A stretch of 17,409 nucleotides of DNA from Dunaliella salina (lineage: Eukaryota > Chlorophyta > Chlorophyceae > Chlamydomonadales > Dunaliellaceae), in the NCBI GenBank assembly GCA_002284615.2, contig MU069609.1:56806-74214 (forward strand). The letters are read 5' to 3'. Positions within the stretch are counted from its first letter, which is position 1; every line of letters begins with the position of its first letter. Under the pieces are notes generated by a model that worked only from the letters and a program-made list of their open reading frames with translations, had not been told where the DNA came from and did no database searches. Positions 1 through 7,332 of the stretch are shown piece after piece. A program made the position numbers and the translations under genes.

Positions 1-64
<64 letters not shown>
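1..64. repeat. (AC)n dinucleotide microsatellite
   Basis: Uninterrupted AC repeat, 32 units, that begins at the first base of the window. The far end of the window is a GT repeat, so the window is bounded by two dinucleotide tracts in opposite orientation. This is consistent with contig edges that stop in microsatellites. Confidence 0.97.
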
Positions 65-67
<3 letters not shown>

Positions 68-116
68 TATGCTTCCTCAGGCTTGGTCGCTGTTGATGCA
101 ATGAACTCAAGTGGGG

Positions 117-454
117 GAGAAGTTGATGAGGAGGAGGTCAATGCCAATTCTCAGATGGGCACAAGTAGTGAGGTGGGTTCTGTTGCAAGATGGTGGGGAG
201 GAGGTGAATGCTGATTCTCAGACCAGCACAAGTGGTAAGGTGGGCTCTATTATTATAAGAGCCTCTCCAAAGCTCTTATACACATGTACACAAGAGAAGT
301 TGATCAGGAGGACTTCAGTGATAACTTTCAGAAGGCTAAACGTAGGGAGGTGGGTTTTATCCCCACGACAGGTTAGGAATTGTGCAAGGGAGAAGTTTAT
401 GTGGAGGTTGTCCATGCCGACCCTCAGACGGGTTTGAGTAGGGAAATGGACTCC
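117..454 (+). repeat. Degenerate ~65-bp repeat family, four copies
   Basis: Four related segments lie at about 117-181, 189-248, 294-358 and 390-454. Three start GAGAAGTT(G/T)AT followed by (G/C)AGGAGG or similar. Most carry a (T/C)TCAGA core and end near AGG(T/A)GGG(T/C)T or a variant of it. Conceptual translations also repeat: EKLMRRRSMP, EKLIRRTSV and EKFMWRLSMP recur in one frame. The spacing is uneven (about 67, 105 and 96 bp), so this is an eroded repeat or a decayed repetitive coding sequence rather than a clean satellite. Confidence 0.5.
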
Positions 455-1270
455 TTGCAGGACCTGTCTATGGGTGGGTTGAGTAAGGCACCGTGTGCAA
501 GCAGGCAGGCTCTGCAAGTCCTTGTTGGAGGGGCCCCTTCAAGCTGAGGTCTCTGTCTTACAGCAAGCTTGTGTATCTACTTCTGACAGCGTTGATTCTA
601 GGCCATCATTGACAAATTTAGAGAAATCAGTACCGAAACACATGCTTTATCCCTAATTTGCCTTGTGTGTTGACTCCCAAGGGGGGTGCTGAATCAAGCT
701 TGATCCATGAGAGGTTTGGGGGCAGAATCTGGGCCAAAACTACTCGGAGCACAAGTGCATCAGCTAGGCAAAAGCTGTGGGAACCAGGCAAATACTGTGT
801 CTGGCCCCAATCTGAGGGAGTTTGATCAGCATGCTTCCTAGGTATCTCCTGCCGATTTGGGTCTTCAGGTGTTAACATACGCATGCCTGGGACCGATCAA
901 ACCTGAGCTACTTCAACCAAGGGTCTTGGCTCAGTGTTCTACTTAGCGCTCTGACAGTTTGAGCTCTTTTGCTTAATATTGTATTTGGAATGCACTTGAT
1001 AAGACCTAATGATTGAACCAGTGCTGAGCCTACATTTCACACCATTTCTCTGCCAATTTTGGTAATTTTCTGGATACCCGCCCCATGCCCCTGGACTCTT
1101 CAAACTTTGCTCCTGAGTGCCAAACCATTGCTGTTGGTCAGCCAAGCCAGAGGGCATTTACCTGAAAAGCCCATACTGGCAGGCATTTTGCCTTCTTTTT
1201 GGCTGCATATACTGGGTATCTTGGGCACAAACTGTATGTTTACGTGGAGTTGTTCAGATTGGTCCAGCGG

Positions 1271-1577
1271 AGGTCCTTCATCTTCAGAATTGGCTGGTTT
1301 CAGGGCTGAACAAGCACTCAATCCTGTTGACCTCACCTGATCAGAAGCACCAAATGTTGTGCGGATATAGTCAGAGGTCTTTCATTTCAAATACGATTGG
1401 TTTAAGGGGGAAACAAGCACCCAAAGCTCCTAAGCTCACCCGATCAGAAGCACCAAATGTTGTGCAAATACAGTCGTAGGTCCCTCATGTTCAGATTGGC
1501 TGGTTTCAGGGCGGAACAAGCACTCAATCCTGCTGACCTCACCTGATCAAAAGCACTCAAAATTGTGCAGATACAGA
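1271..1577 (+). repeat. 104-bp tandem repeat, three copies
   Basis: Copies start at 1271, 1375 and 1478, giving a period of 103-104 bp. Each begins AGGTC(C/T)(T/C)TCAT, carries GGAACAAGCAC or a close variant near the middle, and contains CTGATCAGAAGCACC or a variant followed by TTGTGC. Copies 1 and 3 are the most alike. Copy 2 is more diverged in its first half. No spacer structure or coding function is apparent. Confidence 0.85.
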
Positions 1578-1840
1578 GAGCATGTCCTGTGCTGTGTCAG
1601 GGAGACAAGTTTTGTATGAAAGCTATGGCGCTCATTACACATGCACTGTATTCTCACCATCCTGCATCGATACCTTGCATTGGTGCGTGTGAACTTAGAT
1701 TGTGGGGGTTTGGAGGAGGGTGGTCCCAAGAGAAGGTGCCCCCACCTTCCTCAGCACCTCCAGACTGTTTTCTGGACTGCCCCTGCGAGAGTGTGGGTGA
1801 ATTGTGTGAATTCTGCCTACACCTCTGAGCTTCATAGAAG

Positions 1841-2173
1841 ATGGGGGAGTCTGCAGGCATGACTCCAAGCGCTCCGCCAACCCCAAAAACTTTTCAGATC
1901 ATAACTGGTAACCTTCGCCAAAATCAGGACGGCACTTTGAGGATATGCAAGGCAGGAATGTGTGAAGGCCCAGATGATTGCCTTGAAATGATGATGAGAA
2001 GAAAAATAAAGGACAAGCTTGCCAAAAGAAGGTTGCGTTCATTCAGTGAAGGTCCCGTCACTCCAAGGCAGGAAGGGCCTCACCAAAGACCTTTTGCGCA
2101 CCAGACGCTCCCCTTCAGCCCTGATGCAAATCAGCTCCTGGACTTCAACAAAATGCACGCATTAAACATTTGA
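1841..2173 (+). CDS. Unrecognised small ORF (110 aa)
   Basis: Open frame from ATG at 1841 to TGA at 2171-2173. The product is hydrophilic, with Pro/Ser-rich ends, a short Cys-containing segment (about residues 36-48) and a Lys/Arg-rich helix-like stretch MMMRRKIKDKLAKRRLRSF (about residues 50-68). I do not recognise a family. The start may instead be a splice acceptor, since CTGCAG ends at 1857 and the second ATG at 1859 follows it, so this may be a terminal exon rather than a complete gene. It sits about 175 bp upstream of the first visible transporter exon and on the same strand. It ends in a stop codon and shows no hydrophobic segment, so it is unlikely to be the missing first half of the transporter. 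A TGTAA occurs at 2601-2605, already inside the next gene. Coding status is uncertain. Confidence 0.3.
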   Translation: MGESAGMTPSAPPTPKTFQIITGNLRQNQDGTLRICKAGMCEGPDDCLEMMMRRKIKDKLAKRRLRSFSEGPVTPRQEGPHQRPFAHQTLPFSPDANQLLDFNKMHALNI

Positions 2174-2233
2174 AGAGGATTCAAAATATGTTTTTTCCTT
2201 TGGGTGGAAAAAGAAAATTTACATGTTCAAAAA

Positions 2234-2251
2234 GGNGGGGGGGGGGGGGGG
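2234..2251 (+). repeat. Poly-G run containing an N
   Basis: G tract of about 17 bases interrupted by N at 2236. The ambiguous base and true tract length are best read as a sequencing or assembly limit in a homopolymer. It lies between the small ORF and the acceptor of the first transporter exon. Confidence 0.9.
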
Positions 2252-2349
2252 CTTGTGGTCCAAATTTTTGTGTGCCCCAATTGTGGAAATTCTTCTTATC
2301 CTCACATCTTTAGCCCAAATACCTCTTCCTCTGTCTCCTTCCAATGCAG

Positions 2350-4239
2350 ATGGTGGGGCTTCTGCTAATCATGGCAAGCGCGTTTTTCTTTGCGTTGGCC
2401 ACAGTCCGCCTCGGCCGGTACAGCATGCTTTTTGACAGCTTGAAGTTGTCCACTGCCTCTGCTTGCTCGCTGGGCGTGGTTTCGGTGGTTTGGGTGCTGT
2501 GCAGCTCATTAGGTAGGTGGCCTTCACCTTTTTGATTTAATAAAGTGAACAATCTGCAGCTTGGACTGCTTCTTCCCTCTCATCCTGCTGCTTTTTTGGA
2601 TGTAAGCCTGAACTATCAGCTGATTCTGGCACGTGTATGGCACGTTCTGGGAACATTTGTGCATGTACTTTGCTGATGATCATAGATTGGAATAGACTCT
2701 GTTTTAGTGCAACAGATTGCTTTTTAAATTCAAGACCGTTGAAGTGAAATGGTTGAGAGCCAGGCTGCTGATTTGTTCAGGTCGCAAACCTTTTTCCCCT
2801 GCATTTCTGTGTGCTCCTTTCTGTGCGTTTAAATGGTCCCCACTGATATATTTGAATGGTCCCAACTGTCTGGCCTCCTGTCCAAAAGGAAGTCGATGCT
2901 TACAGATTTTGTGTGTCTACAAGGTCAAAACCTCGCGCCCTGTGCCTTGCATGATTCTATGAACGGCACCTCAAATGTGCAAATGCGAATGCAGCACCTT
3001 GAAGGTGCAAATGTGAACGTCATGAGCCTGCAAGCGGCGCCTTGGATGTGCAAAGCTGTGACGTCTTTGCAAACAGGACCTGTCATCGGAAACGCTTAGC
3101 TGTGCATGATTTGTGTATGACATGCGGATGTCTTGCAGCTCACGCAACCTGGAAGAGAATCTTGATTTGCCAACCCAATTTCATGTAGTTTTAAGATTGT
3201 GTGGTCTTGTGACATCCTCTCTTCAATGTTGCTGCATGGGGGCGTGGGGATGTGGATGCTGCCCATCCACACCAGAAGCTTCAGCATAGACATATGACAG
3301 GATAATGTAGCTGTACCCGCCTACATAGGTTACCTTCAGCAAAAAGGTGCCTGTAACCAAAGCGAACCGGTCAAACACCAGAAAATTTCACGCTCGTGTG
3401 CATTTGCGTTATTGTGCGTTCACGCTGTTCTATGTCTTTGCTGCTGTGCGTTTACGCTGTTACGCAGGCACACCAGGGGGTTTAGCAAAGGAGGTTGCTG
3501 TGGTCCGCTTCCTGATGCTGAATAGCTTCACGCTGATGGTTCTGCTGTGGCTGGGCTTTGGGCCTGGTGCCCTGGCGGCATACCTTCAAGCTAGTGGGCA
3601 AAAGGTGGTGCCTGCTGCACAGGCGCAGGTGTGTGCAGTCCTTCTTAAGTATTCTATCTCACCCTGCCCAATCAATCAGCCAATGAACCTCTAAAATGTT
3701 TTGATGGAGCAATTGCAGATCTCGATGGATGTTGGGAATCTAGAAGGCGCAAGCATCCCTGCTATTTGCCCCATGCCTGTCGTGAGTCGATCAGTGTGAT
3801 GAGCAGGAACTCTGGTGTTCAATGTACGTACAAGGCAAAAAGCATTGAAGCTACACCTTTCCCATGGTGCATGTATTGCTCACAATAATGCAATTACCAC
3901 CCTTGGTCTCTGAGCACTGCTCAGGCATGCCAGTCATGATGGTTTCCTGTGCTTGCTTTAATGTCTTTTGAGGGGGCTGGCATCACGAAACCATGTTGGT
4001 CATTCATTCCACACTGCCAACATGGTCAGCAGCCATTGCCATGCTGATTTTGGATGCTTTCGCCTGTGCAGGTCATTTACTCCACGACCCCCTTGTGGTC
4101 CGCGGCCTTTGCCATGCTGGTTTTGGATGCTTCTGATGAAGCAATGGGGGCTGTTGCGTGGCTGGGAGCTGCCATAATGCTGGGTTCCTCGATTCTTGTT
4201 GCCATTTCTTCACAGCCTGGCAAGTCAATTCACCATTAG
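2350..4239 (+). CDS. EamA/DMT-family transporter, C-terminal half (3 exons)
   Basis: Three exons, 2350-2512, 3468-3628 and 4072-4239, join with GT..AG introns and matching phases (1, then 0) into 164 codons ending in TAG. The product has five hydrophobic segments: GLLLIMASAFFFALATVRL; LSTASACSLGVVSVVWVLC; the stretch around FLMLNSFTLMVLLWLGFG; VIYSTTPLWSAAFAMLVL; and MGAVAWLGAAIMLGSSILVA. The order and the motif of a P-x-W-S-A-A segment, then an acidic linker (DASDEAMG), then a G-A-rich last helix match the second EamA repeat of drug/metabolite transporters, where the full protein has about ten helices. Plant and algal members usually sit in plastid or other membranes; the substrate cannot be inferred. 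The first exon follows a strong polypyrimidine tract and TGCAG, so it is internal. ATG at 2344 or 2350 could only serve as a start if the gene is a half-size product. The N-terminal five helices are not seen in 1-2349, so the gene is partial, has a long upstream intron, or is truncated. Confidence 0.8.
2513..3467 (+). other. Intron 1 of the transporter gene, with short internal repeats
   Basis: GTAGGT donor at 2513 and CGCAG acceptor ending at 3467. Two small repeats are visible inside. About 2966-3070 holds three degenerate units built on a CACCT(C/T) or CGCCTT box followed by ATGTGCAAA or GGTGCAAATG. At 3414-3429 and 3447-3462 the 16-mer GTGCGTTYACGCTGTT occurs twice with a 33-bp step, the second copy running almost into the acceptor. 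No exon is evident in the intron. Confidence 0.6.
3999..4070 (+). pseudogene. Diverged tandem copy of the start of transporter exon 3
   Basis: Starting at 3999 the sequence GTCATT.. parallels exon 3, which starts GTCATT at 4072, without gaps for 20 codons: 46 of 60 bases and 15 of 20 residues agree. The copy reads VIHSTLP then TWSAAIAMLILDA; the exon reads VIYSTTP then LWSAAFAMLVLDA. Several differences are silent third-position changes. The copy has no AG at the equivalent acceptor position (TTG instead of CAG). Its end has been taken over as the acceptor TGTGCAG of the real exon. It is therefore most simply a pseudo-exon left by a 73-bp tandem duplication. A used alternative exon would need an acceptor further upstream (for example TTTTGAG ending at 3972) and a donor near 4071, both weak. 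Confidence 0.7.
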
Positions 4240-6387
4240 TTGCTGTTGAGACAGTGTGTGCAATTTCAATTGTTCCGTGCTTCTAAGACGGGCAAGCTCC
4301 CAGCATTTGAGTTGCAAGTTACTTACTGATCATTGTTTCAGTCTGGCTTGCTTAGGTTATGAGAATTGAGCTGTTGCAAAAGGCACAGCTCGCCTTTGTT
4401 TTGACTTTGCAGTGTGACTTATTTGCTTGGCTGCCGAGATTTTCTCCCATGCCGTCTTTCCTTATTGGGCAGGCCTGTTTGTATATTGTTTTTAATGAAC
4501 GATCCTTGACCAATGTGGCCTGCACTGATTTTATCCCCTGGACAAGGATAGGTTTTACCCCTTTTCCAGACTATGACACAGCTGAAGGGATGGCCGGCAC
4601 CATTTTTAGCAGTGGTGGAGGCAGCAAGGCGGAACCCTATGGGCACGTACGAGCTACCCTACCATGCCAAAGCTTGAACACCCTGTTGTTTAGCCATTTC
4701 TTGCTTTGCAGACTGCAGTCTCACTTCCCTTTATTGGGCTGTCTTGCTCCTTGCGGGCGCACTTTAACGCACAGTCGGAGATGCTGTTTGTTGCCATGGC
4801 TACAAGTCGCAGTACCAGACCAAGGCAATCGCTCCAAGAAAAGGGCATCATGTACAATTTCAGCGCACATGAGGGTATTTATAGAAGATAAGTTTGAGGT
4901 AGGAATAAGGAAACAAAGCACCACTTATGCACTCAGGCATGGAAGACCCTCTATACATCAATGAAGGATTCCCCATTAGTTTTGTCTTTTGCTCTCTCCT
5001 AGGCTAGTTCTGTCTAGTTTAGGTAGAGGGCCCCCTGGTGAGGCCTCTAACTTTTGTTAGGGGTTCTTCCCTTAATGCACGCGGCCTTTTGCTTGTGTTG
5101 ACTTCTCTTTTTCTTTTTCTCTTCAATGAAGGAAAAGGAGAAACATTGGCTTGGAGGACTGTGAGTCTCCCCCATCGAAGCGAAGAAAGGAAAAGAATAT
5201 ATATGTAGGCAGTAAAAACACACCCCATATCAAATAAGGAAAAGAAGATAAAACTTAGGGCCGAGGTACAAGAGTTGGAATAAAGCTCCCACCACCCAAA
5301 CCCTTGGCTTCCAAGGGCCACGAGTCCCCTCCACAGCAAAGGTAACAAACAGAAAGGGCTAGTGGGGATCCGAGGGTTGCTGGATGCACTCAGTAACTAG
5401 CTCTCAAATCTGGTTAAAACTAGTTTTTTGGTTGTGCGCCTAGAGGTAGCAAGCCGTGGGCATACTCGACAGACTGGGCATAAACTTTGTGAGCAAGCTT
5501 CGCGGTGCTTATGTTGGTCCAGTCCTAGTTATCTGAATTGCTTCAGTGTACGCTCGGCAGAACATGTTCCACCAACACCCTAGAGGATAGTGTAAAAGGT
5601 GACAACTCTCTAATTTTATTCTCCAGGGCTTCAAAAGAATGAGTTCCTAGGTTCCTCCAGGTACACAAGCAGCTTGCACCGAATGCGCTCTTGGACAGTT
5701 GCAGAAATAGGAAAGGCCTTTAGTCAAAGCGACTGACTGCCAGGTTATTCATTAGAAAAGGGGAGAAAGGACAAACCTCTGTAGTTGTTTAGATCCATGA
5801 AAGAAGACGTATGAAAAGACTGGAAAAGGCGAATGGCAAGGAAGGAGCCATCTGGGAAGACTGCCAGTGCCGTCGACTCTCAACATTAAGATCAGCCACA
5901 GGATTCTGCTAGAGACCCTCCAGAATTTTGCAATTCTTTTCCTCTTTGTGTAGGGGATGCACTGTCCAAGGTATCCTGTGGAGGGGACTCATGGTTCTTC
6001 AGAGCCGATGCCCATGTAATTTATTTTGCCTCTGCCCAGACAGCGGTGGAAATTCTGACCAATAACTTGCTAAGTGGCTCCCCTGTGCTTCCCATGCATG
6101 TGTGGTTGCTGATTGCTCCATGCCCCCACATCAACAGTTGAGTGGGTTGCTTGCCTGTGTGCTCTACATGTCATGAATAAACAGGGGCTTCAGACCTCAA
6201 CAACTAATGGAGCGGTGTACAAACTTTTTGCTCTGGGGCTACAAGACGCATGCCTGCCAAGTGGGCCAGTCCTCGTCGGCTGTCTCCTTAACGCCTGTAC
6301 TCAACCCCATGTCTGCTCTCTTCGGCATAAATCTGCTTCCCTGTTCTCTAGCCCTTTCCTACCTCTCACTCACCCTTTTTTTCTCAG
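4240..6387. other. Intergenic stretch, no supported gene
   Basis: It follows the transporter stop codon. A 201-codon open frame (4359-4964, +) shows no recognisable domain, no consistent composition and no neighbouring splice logic, so I do not call it a gene. It could be 3' untranslated sequence. About 5095-5150 is a pyrimidine tract (CTTTTTCTTTTTCTC) followed at once by a purine tract (GAAGGAAAAGGAGAAA), able to pair as an imperfect hairpin. The only TGTAA is at 6016-6020. The stretch from 6113 to 6387 has overlapping short open frames and may hold an upstream exon of the candidate gene ending at 6753, but none can be fixed. Confidence 0.45.
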
Positions 6388-6753
6388 ATGGCTCCTTACT
6401 TGTCTGCCATTCACCATGTCAGTCTCTTCAATTCGTCTTCTTTCATGAATCAGAACAACAAGCTTTATCCTTTTTTACACGAACTTCTCTTTTATAAACA
6501 GGCTAGCAGTCAGGCGTTTGGCAGGCCTTCTTTTTCCTTCAACCTTCCTGTACCATTAAAGAAAGGAACCTTTAAGGAAATGAGCAGTGGGACAGCTTTT
6601 ACTCCTTTGCACCCAAGCAGCAGAACTACCCAGCCAGGTGGCTGTAGGCCAGATTCCATTGTGACATACTTCATTGATGCAGAAGGTAATCACATTCATT
6701 TATCAGACTTGGTTACTGTGCTGTTTGAGTATTGCCAGCACCAGATCAGCTAG
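6388..6753 (+). CDS. Candidate terminal exon, unknown protein
   Basis: Open frame ending in TAG at 6751-6753. Two good acceptors are possible: a T-rich tract with TTCTCAG ending at 6387, directly before an ATG, or CTCTTTTATAAACAG ending at 6501, in the same frame. The 84 residues after the second acceptor look protein-like: a basic FNLPVPLKKGTFKEM segment, a Ser/Thr/Pro stretch, then VTYFIDAEGNHIHLSDLVTV and a short C-terminal helix (FEYCQHQ). I recognise no family. A TGTAA lies 24 bp after the stop (6777-6781), which would give an unusually short 3' UTR. The gene would be convergent with the large minus-strand gene. Upstream exons are not identified, so it may also be a chance open frame. 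Confidence 0.35.
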   Translation: MAPYLSAIHHVSLFNSSSFMNQNNKLYPFLHELLFYKQASSQAFGRPSFSFNLPVPLKKGTFKEMSSGTAFTPLHPSSRTTQPGGCRPDSIVTYFIDAEGNHIHLSDLVTVLFEYCQHQIS

Positions 6754-6776
6754 GATACTGGTTTGTGGGCCACAGT

Positions 6777-6781
6777 TGTAA
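6777..6781 (+). terminator. TGTAA polyadenylation signal (plus strand)
   Basis: TGTAA is the usual green-algal polyadenylation signal. This one lies 24 bp downstream of the TAG of the candidate terminal exon. The pentamer is common by chance, so its use is inferred only from position. Confidence 0.3.
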
Positions 6782-7290
6782 GCCCCTAGTGGGGAATGTT
6801 CTCAAAACCGTTTATTACTCCGAGCCTTCTTTACGCTGCCAGAACCAGGATCCAGTGACCTGGATTCCCATTCCCAGTCGCATTACAGCAAAACTTTGGG
6901 CATAGAGGTACACAGTTGAGTTCAGGCAAGGTGCCAATAGAGCGGCTCACAAATGAATAAAAGCGTGGCATACAAAATAGGACACTCAACTGCAGTGCTC
7001 AGTGCTTGATACATTTGATACATAGCCATTGTACAGCTGGGTGAGACAAATGGAAATGCCTCCCAATGAATAGTCGCAATGTCAACTGCATCTTTCAAAG
7101 AAAAGTAATATCCACAAAGGTAGAGGATGCATGCTGCCAGCACAGTCAACACACTCTTGGTCAACTCCATGCAAGCTGGTCTTCTGCGTACAAGCAAGTC
7201 TACCTCAGGAGTAGGCCCGTTGACAACAAGAGCAGTACAGTACTGAGAAGATATGTGTAATTTGCACTTTTCACGTTTTGTTGCTTGCCC

Positions 7291-7295
7291 TTACA
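7291..7295 (-). terminator. TGTAA polyadenylation signal (minus strand)
   Basis: TTACA on the + strand, read as TGTAA on the minus strand, 38 bp after the TGA stop of the large gene. A second minus-strand TGTAA at 6887-6883 would give a 3' UTR of about 450 bp, nearer the usual length in these algae. Either could be used. Confidence 0.35.
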
Positions 7296-7332
7296 CGAAG
7301 AGCTGCCCTGAAACCTTCATGTGATCAATTTT

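Larger units (their letters stand above)
65..1840. other. Non-genic, repeat-bearing stretch
   Basis: I find no convincing exon on either strand. Short open frames exist (for example 1117-1479 +), but they run through the 104-bp tandem repeat or share no composition with the two spliced genes. The recognisable content is the degenerate repeat at 117-454 and the tandem repeat at 1271-1577. If the transporter gene downstream is intact, this stretch would lie inside or upstream of a long 5' intron of that gene, because its first half is not found here. Confidence 0.5.
6754..7332. other. Convergent intergenic space / 3' untranslated sequence
   Basis: Lies between the stop of the + candidate and the stop of the large - strand gene. 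It holds two minus-strand TGTAA signals (7295-7291 and 6887-6883) and one plus-strand TGTAA (6777-6781). Open frames here (for example 6922-7197 on the minus strand) start at non-ATG codons or lack homology, and I treat them as untranslated sequence. Confidence 0.55.

Noticed and set aside
4359..4964. 201-codon + strand open frame after the transporter
   Set aside because: No recognisable domain, mixed composition and no splice or context support. A frame of this length can arise by chance in a window this size.
5019..5348. Possible retroelement 3' end or minus-strand gene
   Set aside because: The pyrimidine/purine tracts and AATAAA-like sequences are suggestive, but no reverse transcriptase or other motif is visible on either strand.
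6922..7197. Minus-strand frame with hydrophobic stretches
   Set aside because: It lies downstream of the large gene's stop codon and has no splice signal or family resemblance. It is probably 3' untranslated sequence.
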